Source: Oscillospiraceae bacterium
GTDB taxonomy: Bacteria; Bacillota_A; Clostridia; Oscillospirales; Oscillospiraceae
NCBI GenBank assembly: GCA_017939025.1
Contig: JAGBAI010000042.1
Span: 62,001 to 126,000 of the forward strand
Length of the DNA: 64,000 nt
Direction of reading: 5' to 3'
Shown here: piece after piece, positions 25,175 to 35,169 of the stretch
Position numbering within the stretch: the stretch's first letter is position 1
Layout: every line of letters begins with the position of its first letter
Translations under genes and position numbers: made by a program
The notes under the pieces: generated by a model
Seen by the model: the letters and a program-made list of their open reading frames with translations, nothing else
Told to the model about the DNA's origin: nothing
Database searches by the model: none

Positions 25175-26415
25175 TTTGCCATCACCGCTTCAATTTCTTC
25201 AATCGTTCTGGGGATAGCGGCAGAGAGGTTCTCGCATCCGGTTTCCGTCACCAGGCAGTTATCCTCCAGCCGGAAGCCGATGCCCCACGCCTCGTGGTAG
25301 ATGCCCACATCCACACAGAACACCATGCCGGGTTGCAGGATCTCCGGGGACTCAATGGCATCGTGGACATCGTAGCCGATGTGATGGGCACCTCCGTGCC
25401 ACATGTAAGTTCCCACATCCTGTACAGATTCCATAACACCGGCATCCACCAGAAGCTGTGCATTGTAACGCCGGATGGTTGCATCCACCTCTGCCATCTT
25501 CATACCCGGACGGATGATGGAGAAAAGGTAATTGGAAGTTTTCAGGGCGCATTCATACAGAAGCTTTTGCTTCTCGGAGAATTTACCGTTGCAGGGCCAG
25601 CCCCGGGACACGTCCACGATCAGATTATCCCACTGGGCACCCACATCGTTGAGCACCATATCCCCATCCCGGGCCTGCCCGGTGTAGGCATCATAATGGA
25701 TGCAGAAATTGTTGGCACCGGCAGAAATGATAGACTGGAAACCGGCTTCCTTAGGACTGTACTGGCCCAGAACCCGGTCAAATTCCGCCTTGTACTGGTA
25801 TTCCCACATACCGGGGCGGGAAGAGCGCATCATGGCAAGAATGCCTTCCTTTGTGATTTCCTCTGCCTTGCGCAGGACGGCGATCTCACAGGGCTGCTTG
25901 ATGGTGCGCAGCTTCCTTACATAGGGGTTCATGTTGGCAACCGTCAGATGGGGATAAATCTGCCGCATCCGGCCGGCAAAGATATGGGATTCCCGGTCAG
26001 GGTCCTCCGCTGCCTGCCGGTGCAGATCCAGATACACCCGGTCGTATTTGCCGCTGAGGGCCAGGGCATGGAACTGAGCATCAAAGCTTTCTGTACTGCG
26101 TACATCACCGATGCCGGAAAGGTTGTCTGCTTCCTCTGCATCCAGCCGGCGGCCGGTCCAGCGTTCTGCCATGGCATCCTTGGGCAGCAGATACAAGCAT
26201 TCCCTGACGCTGCCGTCCCTGCGCTTCTGCACCAGCAGAACAGACGCCTTCTGGGAAATGCCGGTAAGGTAGACAAAATTCCGGTTGGCATAGAACAGAT
26301 AGTAAGCATCTGCGGATTTCCGGATCTCATTGCCGGAAAACAGCACCATCAGGCTGCCGGGCTGGAGCATGGCGTATAATTTTTGACGGTTCCCAAAATG
26401 AAATTCCTTGTTCAT
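25171..26415 (-). CDS. pepP: Xaa-Pro aminopeptidase (M24B)
   Basis: This 414-residue enzyme has the aminopeptidase P N-terminal domain (LVLFSGNEIRKSADAYYLF-like opening) and a pita-bread catalytic domain. Its metal ligands are visible in WDNLIVDVSRGWP, HHIGYDVHD, VFCVDVGIYHEAWGIGFRLE and EDNCLVTE. It releases N-terminal residues that precede proline and uses two metal ions in the cytoplasm. Length and order of motifs are typical. It is the middle gene of a MATE-pepP-eutH operon, 15 bp after the MATE gene, with an AAGGAG site. Confidence 0.93.
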   Translation of the reverse strand: MNKEFHFGNRQKLYAMLQPGSLMVLFSGNEIRKSADAYYLFYANRNFVYLTGISQKASVLLVQKRRDGSVRECLYLLPKDAMAERWTGRRLDAEEADNLSGIGDVRSTESFDAQFHALALSGKYDRVYLDLHRQAAEDPDRESHIFAGRMRQIYPHLTVANMNPYVRKLRTIKQPCEIAVLRKAEEITKEGILAMMRSSRPGMWEYQYKAEFDRVLGQYSPKEAGFQSIISAGANNFCIHYDAYTGQARDGDMVLNDVGAQWDNLIVDVSRGWPCNGKFSEKQKLLYECALKTSNYLFSIIRPGMKMAEVDATIRRYNAQLLVDAGVMESVQDVGTYMWHGGAHHIGYDVHDAIESPEILQPGMVFCVDVGIYHEAWGIGFRLEDNCLVTETGCENLSAAIPRTIEEIEAVMAK

Positions 26416-26430
26416 GATCCTGTACTCCTT

Positions 26431-27783
26431 TTATGTGTAAAACTGCATTCTGCGCTGACGAAGGAAGTGCGTTACCAGCACAGTGCAATACAGCAGTGCA
26501 AATCCCCAGGCAAAGGGATTGGCAAAGCAGATACCAACGAAGCCAAAGTAATTGACTGCCAGCCAGCCGCCCAGAGCACGGCCCAGCAGCTCTCCTGCGC
26601 CGCTGAGGACAGCATGGAGGCTGTAGCCCATGCCCTGCAGCGTGTTTCGCATGATCATCAGGCTGCCGTGGACACAGAACAGGGTGCTGATAATGCTTAA
26701 GTATTGTACGGAAAGCATTGCGGATTCTCCTGCGTCGGGCCCCAGTACGATTTCCGTGAAGAGGCCCTTTCCGAAGAAGATGACAAGCCATGCAGCCACG
26801 CAGTAGCTCAGCTGAATGGTCAGACCTGCCCGGATACCCTCTTTGATCCGGTCATACCGCTTGGCACCGTCGTTTTGGCCTGCGTAGGTGGCCATGCCCA
26901 TACCTACGGATTCCATAGGAAGGGTGAACATCTGGCGGATCTTTTCGCCGGTGGTCTGGCCCGCGATGGCAGCGGTACCCAAGGCATTGATAGCTCCCTG
27001 CATAATGACTGCGCCCAGAGCGGACACGGAATATTCAAAACCCATGGGGAAGCCCACTTTACACAGCTTGGCGGTATGCGCCTTAGAGATACCACGCAGT
27101 CCTGTACAATCCTTCAGAAGATCGGTTTTCCAGATCATCCAGCCCAAGTTCAGCAAACCGCTGAGGAGCTGGCTCAGTACCGTGGCCAGCGCCGCACCCT
27201 TTACGCCCATGGGAATGGGGACGATAAAAACATAGTCCAGCACAATATTCAACAGGCTGGTCGCCAGCAGAAAATAGGTAGGCCGCTGGGAATCTCCCGC
27301 CGCCCTGAGGGCACCGGCACAGAAATTATAGAGAATCGTTGCTGGGATACCCAGGAAAATGATCCGGATATATCCGGCTGCATCTGCCAGAATATCCTCT
27401 GGGGTGTTGATCATCCGCAGAAGGGGTTCTGCCAAAAGGTAGGTTGCAAGGGTCATGACAGCGCCCAGAATGCAGCACAGCCATACCCCATTCCAGAAGT
27501 AACGTTTAAAGCCTTCTGCATCCTTCGCCCCAATGGACTGGGCCAGAGGAATGCCGAAGCCCACGCAGGCACCCTGGACAAATCCAAGGGTCAGGAAATT
27601 CAGAGAATAGGTAGTACCCACTGCCGCCAGGGCATCCTCGCTGATGAGCCGTCCCACCATGACGGTGTCCATAAAGGAATAGAGCTGCTGGAATAATGTT
27701 CCCATGACCAGCGGCAGGGAAAACAGCAGAATTTGCTTAATGGGTCTGCCCTGGGTCAGATCCATGGTGCTTTTCTTCGGCAT
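26431..27783 (-). CDS. MATE family efflux transporter
   Basis: This 450-residue protein has about twelve helices in two homologous halves. It carries the family opening PIKQILLFSLPLVMGTLFQQLYS and ADAAGYIRIIF in the first half. MATE proteins export drugs or metabolites using sodium or proton gradients. The start has a TGGAGG site, and a good promoter lies 30 bp upstream. It leads an operon with an aminopeptidase and EutH, which suggests, as inference, a role in small-amine or peptide handling rather than drug resistance. Confidence 0.92.
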   Translation of the reverse strand: MPKKSTMDLTQGRPIKQILLFSLPLVMGTLFQQLYSFMDTVMVGRLISEDALAAVGTTYSLNFLTLGFVQGACVGFGIPLAQSIGAKDAEGFKRYFWNGVWLCCILGAVMTLATYLLAEPLLRMINTPEDILADAAGYIRIIFLGIPATILYNFCAGALRAAGDSQRPTYFLLATSLLNIVLDYVFIVPIPMGVKGAALATVLSQLLSGLLNLGWMIWKTDLLKDCTGLRGISKAHTAKLCKVGFPMGFEYSVSALGAVIMQGAINALGTAAIAGQTTGEKIRQMFTLPMESVGMGMATYAGQNDGAKRYDRIKEGIRAGLTIQLSYCVAAWLVIFFGKGLFTEIVLGPDAGESAMLSVQYLSIISTLFCVHGSLMIMRNTLQGMGYSLHAVLSGAGELLGRALGGWLAVNYFGFVGICFANPFAWGFALLYCTVLVTHFLRQRRMQFYT

Positions 27784-27812
27784 GTCGCTACCTCCAAAAT
27801 CTTTCTGTTACC

Positions 27813-27841
27813 AGTATAGCGTTCATTTCGCTTTTTGTAAA
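27813..27841 (-). promoter_or_regulatory. Promoter of the MATE operon
   Basis: Read on the minus strand, TTTACA (27841-27836) and TATACT (27818-27813) have a 17-bp spacer, 30 bp before the MATE start codon. The remaining part of 27842-28023 contains no gene or clear signal. Confidence 0.6.
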
Positions 27842-28023
27842 ATACATAATCCTATAAAAACAGAATAAAAGTTCACTGACCTGTTCAATCTGCTTATCAT
27901 GATCTTCCTATTAAAAACCTTACTCCCCTGGCTTATCGCTTTTTATAAAATATCCGTATTCTTTCGCTGCCTGTCAAGGCAAATTCCTCTTTTTTTGGAA
28001 ACCAAACATTCTGTTTTTCAAAG

Positions 28024-28071
28024 AAAACACACCATTTGCCTCTCAAAAGAAAGATAAATGGTGTGTTTTTT
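28024..28071. terminator. Terminator downstream of the second importer operon
   Basis: Fourteen-base arms AAAACACACCATTT (28024-28037) and AAATGGTGTGTTTT (28056-28069) enclose an 18-nt loop. A T-run follows on the plus strand and TTTTCTTT on the minus. It lies 60 bp past the stop codon of the ATPase gene and should end that minus-strand operon. Confidence 0.7.
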
Positions 28072-28128
28072 ATTACTGTTTTACGGACACCGCCCTTTGC
28101 AGGCGGGCCTTTTTGATTTTCTTAAGGC

Positions 28129-29316
28129 TTAGGCTTCCAGGTTCAGGCCGGTCTCCTTGGAGAAGACATGGCACACATGGCCGGGGAAGTTGTACTTGAC
28201 AGAGTTGCCATGAGCCAGAGCAGCCACTTCGGCGCCGGTCATGTTCATGGTGGAAACGACCATGACAACGTCGCGGCCCATGGAGGTGACATGCAGGTGG
28301 ACGGTGGAACCCATCAGCTCGGACACGTCCACGGTGCCCTCGATGCCGGCAGACTCCAGGGTGATGTGCTCGGGACGGACACCCAGGACGATATCCTGCT
28401 CGGCAACATTGTTCTTTGCCAGCTTCTCCTGCTTCTCTTCGGACAGCTCCACGGTCAGAGCGTCGATCTTGACAGCGTACTTGCCGTTCTCCTTCACCAG
28501 ACGGGCATTCTCGAACAGGTTCATCTGAGGAGTGCCGATGAAGGTAGCAACGAACAGGTTGTAAGGATGGTTGAAGACCTCCTGAGGAGTGCCGATCTGC
28601 TGGATCTCGCCGTCCTTCATGATGACGATGCGGTCGCCCAGGGTCATAGCCTCGGTCTGGTCGTGGGTAACGTAAATGAAGGTAGTATTGATACGCTGAC
28701 GCAGCTTGATGATCTCAGCGCGCATCTGGTTACGCAGCTTGGCGTCCAGGTTGGACAGAGGCTCGTCCATCAGCAGAACCTTGGGCTCACGGACGATGGC
28801 GCGGCCGATGGCCACACGCTGACGCTGACCGCCGGACAGAGCCTTGGGCTTACGGCCCAGGTACTGGGTGATGTCCAGAATCTCAGCAGCTTCCTTAACC
28901 TTGCGGTCGATCTCGTCCTTGGGGGTCTTGCGCAGCTTCAGTGCGAAAGCGATGTTATCATAAACGGTCATGTGGGGGTACAGAGCGTAGTTCTGGAAGA
29001 CCATGGCGATGTCGCGGTCCTTGGGGGCCACGTCGTTGACCAGCTTGTCACCGATGTACAGCTCGCCGCCGGAAATCTCTTCCAGGCCAGCGACCATGCG
29101 CAGGGTGGTGGACTTACCGCAGCCGGAGGGGCCGACCAGGACGATGAATTCCTTGTCAGCGATCTCCAGATTGAATTCCTGAACAGCGATAACGCCTTCA
29201 GCAGTGACCTTCAGGTTGGTCTTCTTCTCGGGTTCGCCCTTCTTCTTTTTCTTCTTGGCGTCGTCGCCGGAATGGGGATAGATCTTGGTGATGTTCTTCA
29301 GGGTTAAGCTTGCCAT
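28129..29316 (-). CDS. Sugar ABC transporter ATP-binding protein (MsmK/UgpC/MalK type)
   Basis: This 395-residue ATPase has Walker [10 protein letters not shown] near residue 62, the signature [14 protein letters not shown] near 160, Walker [13 protein letters not shown], and the C-terminal OB-like regulatory domain of CUT1 ATPases ([11 protein letters not shown]). Residues ~16-40 form a Lys-rich insertion ([15 protein letters not shown]) between the first strands, which is not usual. The ATG at 29316 is chosen because AAAGGAG precedes it. It is the last gene of the second importer operon. As the only such ATPase in the window, it may also power the first importer, as MsmK-type ATPases can. 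Confidence 0.92.
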   Translation of the reverse strand: MASLTLKNITKIYPHSGDDAKKKKKKGEPEKKTNLKVTAEGVIAVQEFNLEIADKEFIVLVGPSGCGKSTTLRMVAGLEEISGGELYIGDKLVNDVAPKDRDIAMVFQNYALYPHMTVYDNIAFALKLRKTPKDEIDRKVKEAAEILDITQYLGRKPKALSGGQRQRVAIGRAIVREPKVLLMDEPLSNLDAKLRNQMRAEIIKLRQRINTTFIYVTHDQTEAMTLGDRIVIMKDGEIQQIGTPQEVFNHPYNLFVATFIGTPQMNLFENARLVKENGKYAVKIDALTVELSEEKQEKLAKNNVAEQDIVLGVRPEHITLESAGIEGTVDVSELMGSTVHLHVTSMGRDVVMVVSTMNMTGAEVAALAHGNSVKYNFPGHVCHVFSKETGLNLEA

Positions 29317-29348
29317 AAGGTTATACTCCTTTTTCAAGATCAGGCGGC

Positions 29349-31604
29349 TTACAGGCCGACCCGGATGAATTCAAGATTCTGATATTTGGGATAAGCCTCG
29401 TGATCCATGGTGACGGTCACCTGGCCATTGTCGTTGGAAATGCGGTACAGGTTGTACGCACCCTGCTGATAGGCGTAGTCCGCACCGTTATCCTGGTAGT
29501 GAACATATTCGCCCTTGCCGGGGTAAACCAGCAGTTTCAGAGTATCGTAGCCCTCGTCAGGAATGTGATCCATCACTTCATAAGTGGGAATGACGGCACC
29601 TTCCCTGACAAACATGGGACAGCAGTCCAGAGGGGCATCCACCATGTAATACTGGCCGCCTTCGTATTCTTTTCCATCCTCGAAGCCGTACCATTTTCCT
29701 GCAGGCAGGTATACCAGCTTCTTGTTGGCACCCTGCTCCAGAACAGGAGCGACCAGCAGATTTTCACCCATCAGGAATTCACCGTTCTGGTTGATGGCTT
29801 CGGGATCCTCCTGGTAATGCAGCACCAGAGGCCGCATGACAGGCAGGCCGGTTTCCTCGCACTGGTGGAACAGGTCGTACAGGTAAGGCAGCAGCTGATA
29901 ACGCAGCCGGATTGCCTTGCGGCAGATCTCCCGGGTCTTCTCGTCAAAGGCCCAGGGCTCCTGGCGGACACAGCCCTTGGAACAGTGGTTGCGGAACAAG
30001 GGAGAGAAGGTACCCACCTGCGTCCAGCGGCACAGCAGCTCAGGGGTACAGTCGGAGCCGAAGCCGCCTACATCGGTACCGGCAAAGGCATAACCGCTGA
30101 GTCCCAGATTCAGCAGCTGGGGCACTGCCATCTGCAGGTGCATCCACAGGCTGTGGTTATCACCGGTCCAGGTCAGGGCATACTTCTGGGAGCCGGCATA
30201 ACAGGCCCGGGTGATAACGAAGGGCCGTTTGCTGTCCAGAGCCTTCAGGCCATCGAAGGAGGCCTTGTTCATCATATGGCCGTAGACATTGTGCAGGGCC
30301 TTATGGTTGGAGACGTATTCGCCGTCCTGCATAGGCAGTTCGTCCGGCAGATCACCGGCGAAGCCCCGGGGCTCGTTCATATCGTTCCAGATACCGGCCA
30401 CACCACCCTCAATGAGGAAACGGTGCTGCTCGCCCCACCACTGGCGGACATCCTCCCGGCCGAAATCCGGGAACACGGTGGTGCCGGACCAGACCTTATT
30501 GGTGTAGATGGTGCCGTCGGTATTTTTCAGATAGATGTTCTTTGCCACACCGTCGTCATAGGCATGGTAGCCTTCCTTCTGCTTTACGCCGGGATCGATG
30601 ATGGTAACGGCCCGGAAATTTTTCTCTTTCAGGGTCTTCATCAGGTCTTCCTGCTTGCCGAAGGCCTCTTCGTTCCAGGTAAAGACCCGGAAGGAATCCA
30701 TATAGTCGATGTCAAAGTGGATCACATCACAGGGAATGTCGTAGCGCCGGAAATTCTCCGCCACCTCCAGCACATCCTCCCGGGTCTCATAGCCGAAGCG
30801 GGACTGGTGGTAGCCCAGTGCCCAGCGCTGAGGCAGAGGGGTGGTACCGGTGAGGTAGGTAAAGCCCTCCACGACTCTGGTCATTTCGGGGCCGGCCAGG
30901 AAGTAGTAATCCAGATTGCCGCCCTCGGCAGCAAAGTAGTAATATTCAGCGCTTTCCTTACCGAAGTCCATGTAGGACTTATAGGTATTGTCAAAGAACA
31001 GGCCAAAGGCAGTACCCTCTTTCAAAACGGTAAAAAAGGGAATGGACTTGTACAGAGCCTTGAAGGTCTCAGTCTGGGCCGCGGGATTGCTGGTGTTCCA
31101 GTTCTGGAAGTCATAGCCCCGCTTGTTCAGGAAGCCGGGCTTGTCGCCGGTGCCGTAGAAGGCTTCGCTGCCCTCCAGAACCTTGACCACCTGCATGGGG
31201 AATTCAGCAGGCAGCTCTCCGAAGGGATTGTGGCCTTCCCCGCTGAACACGGCCCGCATCCGGGCGCTGATGCGCTCCAGAGGCTTGCGCTGCGCGCGGC
31301 TGTCAGCGCACAGCAGCTTGCCGTCAGCGCTGTAGAAATCCACATAGAAGCCGTCAGAGACGGTTACCCGCAGACTTTCCGTGGTCAGCACCAGACCGGC
31401 TTCGGTTTCAGACACCTGAAATGCCGTTTCCTTACAGGGATCTCCCTCAATGGCCTTGGAGAAGGTGGGCTGTTCTTCCAGCTGGGAAAAGACCCGGATG
31501 ATGTCCCCGGTGACAACCTGAACCATTCCGTCGCCGTTTTCAAAATGCAGCCTCAGCGCATTGCCGGACAGTTCATGGGAAAGAAGCTTGCCAAAGTTTC
31601 TCAT
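29349..31604 (-). CDS. GH31 alpha-glucosidase / alpha-xylosidase
   Basis: This 751-residue enzyme has the GH31 layout: an N-terminal beta domain, then the catalytic barrel. The nucleophile aspartate lies in GIWNDMNEP near residue 403, and the acid-base aspartate is in TWTGDNHS near 480. FRNHCSKGC and the C-terminal beta domain follow. There is no signal peptide, so it hydrolyses imported alpha-glycosides in the cytoplasm. It overlaps the permease stop codon by 4 bp (ATGA), so it is translated with the transporter. Alpha-glucoside or isomaltose-type substrates are the likeliest; alpha-xyloside is not excluded. Confidence 0.92.
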   Translation of the reverse strand: MRNFGKLLSHELSGNALRLHFENGDGMVQVVTGDIIRVFSQLEEQPTFSKAIEGDPCKETAFQVSETEAGLVLTTESLRVTVSDGFYVDFYSADGKLLCADSRAQRKPLERISARMRAVFSGEGHNPFGELPAEFPMQVVKVLEGSEAFYGTGDKPGFLNKRGYDFQNWNTSNPAAQTETFKALYKSIPFFTVLKEGTAFGLFFDNTYKSYMDFGKESAEYYYFAAEGGNLDYYFLAGPEMTRVVEGFTYLTGTTPLPQRWALGYHQSRFGYETREDVLEVAENFRRYDIPCDVIHFDIDYMDSFRVFTWNEEAFGKQEDLMKTLKEKNFRAVTIIDPGVKQKEGYHAYDDGVAKNIYLKNTDGTIYTNKVWSGTTVFPDFGREDVRQWWGEQHRFLIEGGVAGIWNDMNEPRGFAGDLPDELPMQDGEYVSNHKALHNVYGHMMNKASFDGLKALDSKRPFVITRACYAGSQKYALTWTGDNHSLWMHLQMAVPQLLNLGLSGYAFAGTDVGGFGSDCTPELLCRWTQVGTFSPLFRNHCSKGCVRQEPWAFDEKTREICRKAIRLRYQLLPYLYDLFHQCEETGLPVMRPLVLHYQEDPEAINQNGEFLMGENLLVAPVLEQGANKKLVYLPAGKWYGFEDGKEYEGGQYYMVDAPLDCCPMFVREGAVIPTYEVMDHIPDEGYDTLKLLVYPGKGEYVHYQDNGADYAYQQGAYNLYRISNDNGQVTVTMDHEAYPKYQNLEFIRVGL

Positions 31605-32476
31605 CCCTTGACACCTCCCACCACGATGCCCTTAACGAAGTACTTCTGGAAGAAGGGATAGATGCACAGGATGGGAATGATGCCGATAACGGCAATGGCC
31701 ATACGGATACCCACGCTGGGGATGGTCATACCGGCGGCAGCTTCGGTATTGGTAGCCAGGAACTGAACGTTGGAGATAATGGTGTTCAGAATGGCCTGGA
31801 TGGAGTACAGGTTCTCATCGGTGATGTAGTACAGGCTGTTGGTCCAGTCGTTCCAGTAGCCCAGGCCCAGCATCAGCGCCATGGTGGCAACCATGGGAAC
31901 GGACAGGGGCAGGACGATCTTCCACAGGATGGTATATTCACCGGCGCCGTCCAGGCGAGCAGCCTCAATGAGGGAGTCGGGAATATTGGCCTGGAAGTAG
32001 GAGCGCATCATATTGATGTAGAAACCGTTCATCAGCAGACCGGGGAAAATCAGCGCCCAGATGGTATTCTTAATGTGGAAGGTCTGTGTCCACATCATGT
32101 AGGTGGGCACCAGGCCGCCATGGAACAGCATGCTGAAAAACACCAGGAACAGGAACACCTTGCGGAAGGGCAGATCCTTCCGGGACAGAGGATAGGCAAA
32201 CAGCAATGTGCACAGGCAGCCCAGGGTAGTGCCGACCACAGTCACCAGCACGGTGATGCCGTAGCCCCGGGCAATCTTACCGAAGCTGTTCCAGAGATAT
32301 TCATAAGATTCCAGGCTGAACTTCTTGGGGAAGAAATTGTAGCCCTCACGGATCAGGGTAGCTTCCTCTGTCAGAGAGGAAGAGATCAAAAGCAGGAAGG
32401 GCGCCACCGCACAGATACACATCAGGATAAAGATGATATTCAGTACGATCTGGCCCATTTTACCACGACCAACCAT
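31601..32476 (-). CDS. CUT1 ABC transporter permease (LplC/YtcP type)
   Basis: This 291-residue membrane protein has six predicted helices and an EAA loop (LIEAARLDGAGEYTILWKI) near residue 175, with the family ending [16 protein letters not shown]. It pairs with the LplB-like permease 12 bp upstream. An AAGGAGG site precedes the ATG. Its C-terminal end is coupled to the GH31 gene by a 4-bp overlap. Confidence 0.92.
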   Translation of the reverse strand: MVGRGKMGQIVLNIIFILMCICAVAPFLLLISSSLTEEATLIREGYNFFPKKFSLESYEYLWNSFGKIARGYGITVLVTVVGTTLGCLCTLLFAYPLSRKDLPFRKVFLFLVFFSMLFHGGLVPTYMMWTQTFHIKNTIWALIFPGLLMNGFYINMMRSYFQANIPDSLIEAARLDGAGEYTILWKIVLPLSVPMVATMALMLGLGYWNDWTNSLYYITDENLYSIQAILNTIISNVQFLATNTEAAAGMTIPSVGIRMAIAVIGIIPILCIYPFFQKYFVKGIVVGGVKG

Positions 32477-32488
32477 AGAAATACCTCC

Positions 32489-33436
32489 TTAGAACAGGGA
32501 ATTGTCGGGATCGACCTTGCTGACAACGAAGTTTGCCGTCAGCACCGTCAGGAAGCCCAGGACGGACTGCAGGAAGCCCGCAGCAGCGGCACGGCCCACA
32601 TCGTTGAGCTGGGTCAGAGCCTTATAGGTGAACACGTCGATGGTGTCGGTGACATCCGCCAGCAGACCGGAGTGCATAGGCACCTGGTAGAACAGGCCGA
32701 AGTCGGAGTAGAACATACGGCCCAGCGCCAGCAGAACCATGATGATGATGGTGCCCCGCAGGCCGGGCAGGGTCACATGCCACACCTGCTTCCAGACGCT
32801 GGCGCCGTCAATGGCAGCAGCCTCGTACAGGGCAGAGTCAATACCGATGACGGTGGCATAGTACATGATACTGCTGTAGCCGATGCCCTTCCACAGGTTG
32901 ATGATGGTCAGGATGAAGGGCCAGTACTTCTGCTCAGCGTACCAGCTGATGGGCTGCATACCCAGCGTTTCCAGAACCTTGTTGATGAAACCACTCTCCT
33001 GGCTCAGGAAGCCGTAGCCGATGTAGGATACCACGACCATGGAGATCAGGTAGGGAATCAGGATCAGAGTCTGGTATACCTTCTTATTCAGCTTGCCCCG
33101 GAGGAAGTTCAGCATCACGGCCACCGCCACGGCGCAGGTGTTGTTCAGGAAGATGAATACCAGATTGTAGCAGATGGTATTACGGACGATGTTGAAGGCA
33201 TCCTGGGTCTTGAACAGGTAGGTAAAGTTCTTCAGGCCGCACCAGTCGCTGCCCCAGATGCCCTTGGAGTAGTTAAAGTTCTTAAATGCCACCACGATGC
33301 CGGTCATGGGCATATAGTTGTTGATCAGCAGATACAGAAGACCGGGAACCATCATGGACAGCAGTGCCAGAGACGCGCCCAGATTCTTCTTTTTTGTGCC
33401 CAGCCGGGGCCCGGCGGCAGTTTTCGTATTTGTCAT
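32489..33436 (-). CDS. CUT1 ABC transporter permease (LplB/YteP type)
   Basis: This 315-residue membrane protein has the LplB-like opening (LLSMMVPGLLYLLINNYMPM), about six helices, and an EAA loop reading ALYEAAAIDGASVWKQVWHV near residue 210. It forms the import pore with the next gene. An AAGGAGG site precedes the ATG. A strong hairpin lies between it and the upstream binding-protein gene. Confidence 0.92.
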   Translation of the reverse strand: MTNTKTAAGPRLGTKKKNLGASLALLSMMVPGLLYLLINNYMPMTGIVVAFKNFNYSKGIWGSDWCGLKNFTYLFKTQDAFNIVRNTICYNLVFIFLNNTCAVAVAVMLNFLRGKLNKKVYQTLILIPYLISMVVVSYIGYGFLSQESGFINKVLETLGMQPISWYAEQKYWPFILTIINLWKGIGYSSIMYYATVIGIDSALYEAAAIDGASVWKQVWHVTLPGLRGTIIIMVLLALGRMFYSDFGLFYQVPMHSGLLADVTDTIDVFTYKALTQLNDVGRAAAAGFLQSVLGFLTVLTANFVVSKVDPDNSLF

Positions 33437-33462
33437 TGTTTTGCCTCCTTGGTATCAGAAAA

Positions 33463-33495
33463 AATGCTGTGACAGGGGCTTCCTGTCACAGCATT
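33463..33495 (-). terminator. Hairpin with U-tract between binding protein and permease
   Basis: Fourteen-base perfect arms (33463-33476 and 33482-33495) enclose a 5-nt loop and, read on the minus strand, are followed by TTTTTTCT. It resembles a true rho-independent terminator placed inside the operon, so permease genes would be expressed by partial readthrough. Confidence 0.75.
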
Positions 33496-33512
33496 CGTTA
33501 CTTGGAAACGGA

Positions 33513-34946
33513 TCAGTTGCCCAGGAAAGCGTCCAGCTGTGCCTGCTTGGCAGCGATGATGTCAGCCAGGCCGGCAGCTTCCAGCTCCTTGTTGGCCTGT
33601 GCGATGGTTGCTTCCACATCCACGGAACCGGACAGGATGGCCTGCATGTACTTGTCCATGACGTTGGAGCAGGCGGTGTACTGGTCAGCGACTTCGGTGA
33701 TATCGAAGTAGAAGCCGGAGGCCTTGGATTTCAGAGTTGCGTCGTTGAAGGCCTTGATACCCTCGAAGAAGCCCTCGCCGTAAGCGTCGATGGGCAGGGT
33801 GCAGTCAGCATTGGGCAGAACCCAGTACATGGTGGGCATGCAGTAGCCGCTCTCCATGGCGGACTTGCCGTCGATGTAGGAGATGGTGTTGTTGTCGTTG
33901 ACAACGTAGGTCTTGCCCTCGATGCCCTGAACCAGGTAATCGATGATCTCTTCGTCGGTGTACAGAACTTCCAGAGCCTTCCAGGCGGTGTCCACATCCT
34001 TGGCGTTGGCGTTGACGCCGTAGGTGACGTTATAGGCGTTGGATTCGCTCCATGCGGGAACCACGGTGGTCAGCACACAGCCGGCCTCGTTGCCGTTGGC
34101 GAACTTGGAGAAGGTGGCACAGGCCTTGCCGGCGCGCAGCATCTCATGGCCGCCCTCGGTGGTGTTCAGAACATCGGGAATGGTCAGGCCGTCCAGGTAC
34201 CACTGACGGGTGTAGGCAGCCAGCTCCAGGAAATCGTCGGTCTCGAACAGGTTCTCAACGGTCAGGCTCTGGCCGCAGTCGGGCAGAACGCCGATGTACT
34301 TGCTGTCGCCCAGGCCATCCCAGCTCCAGCCAGCCACCATGCTGCCGCTGCCGGAGGGAACCAGTGCGTAACGGTCGGGGAAGTCCTTCTGAGCCTGGTA
34401 CAGGAACTCGGAAACCTCTTCCAGAGTCCACTCGTGGCGGTTCTCGATGCCGTAGAAATCAGCCACATCCTGAGCCAGGGTCAGGCCGTAGCAGCTGCCG
34501 TAGTTCTTCAGGTTGGGGATGGCGTAAACGCTGCCGTTAAGGCTGGTGGTCTTCAGAACCTCATCGGGCCAGTCGTTCTTAAAATCTTCAGAGGCGTTGG
34601 CCACATACTCGGTCAGGTCAGCGAACTGGCCGTTCTTGACGTAGGTGGACAGAGGAGTCATAAAAGCGGGAACGATGTCTACTTCATCGCCGGTCAGCAG
34701 CAGATTGACCTGCTGTGCCCAGTTACCGTAGGTGATAAACTCCAGGTCGTAGGAGATGCCGTAGCGCTCCTCGGAGATGGCGTTGATGGCGGCCTGAACA
34801 TCTTCTGCGTAGGTCATATCGCCCATGGTGGGGATGGCGACCACGATGGTCTTGACGCCGGATTCGTCCTCAGCGGACTTGCTGCCGCAGGCGGCCAGAG
34901 ACAGGGTCAGCACCAGTGCCAGCAGCAAACATACAAACTTCTTCAT
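33513..34946 (-). CDS. Sugar ABC transporter substrate-binding lipoprotein (LplA/YtcQ type)
   Basis: This 477-residue protein starts with a lipoprotein signal and the lipobox LSLAAC (Cys near residue 19). A large two-lobe binding domain follows, of the type found with LplB/LplC permeases (SYDLEFITYGNWAQQVNLLL). It should bind an oligosaccharide outside the cell; the GH31 enzyme in the operon suggests an alpha-glucoside. The ATG at 34946 is chosen because the signal peptide begins there; an upstream in-frame ATG at 34970 adds eight polar residues and has no good site. Strongly biased codons suggest high expression. Confidence 0.92.
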   Translation of the reverse strand: MKKFVCLLLALVLTLSLAACGSKSAEDESGVKTIVVAIPTMGDMTYAEDVQAAINAISEERYGISYDLEFITYGNWAQQVNLLLTGDEVDIVPAFMTPLSTYVKNGQFADLTEYVANASEDFKNDWPDEVLKTTSLNGSVYAIPNLKNYGSCYGLTLAQDVADFYGIENRHEWTLEEVSEFLYQAQKDFPDRYALVPSGSGSMVAGWSWDGLGDSKYIGVLPDCGQSLTVENLFETDDFLELAAYTRQWYLDGLTIPDVLNTTEGGHEMLRAGKACATFSKFANGNEAGCVLTTVVPAWSESNAYNVTYGVNANAKDVDTAWKALEVLYTDEEIIDYLVQGIEGKTYVVNDNNTISYIDGKSAMESGYCMPTMYWVLPNADCTLPIDAYGEGFFEGIKAFNDATLKSKASGFYFDITEVADQYTACSNVMDKYMQAILSGSVDVEATIAQANKELEAAGLADIIAAKQAQLDAFLGN

Positions 34947-35169
34947 CTTGTTTTCGCTCCATTCTTTCAATATTTTTTGAATCCGTTTTTACCGTGCCGG
35001 ATTCTGTTTACATCCATATTTTACAATTTCTTCACAAAGTCTGCTAACAGTCTTATGACCAAAAATGTTCTTTTCGTGACATGTACTTCGCTTCTGTGAC
35101 AAACAGGCCCGCTGCAAAATGCAGCAGGCCTTCAGACTGTCAATAAGTATGCTTTTTTGTAATCGAAGG

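Noticed and set aside
29400..31661. Plus-strand open frame of 753 codons opposite the GH31 gene
   Set aside because: It is an antisense shadow caused by biased codon use in the GH31 gene. There is no ribosome binding site or recognisable motif.
33318..35099. Plus-strand open frame of 593 codons opposite the second binding protein
   Set aside because: It spans the binding-protein gene, the intergenic hairpin and its own leader in one frame. The product is Val/Gly-rich without motifs, as expected from antisense of a codon-biased gene.
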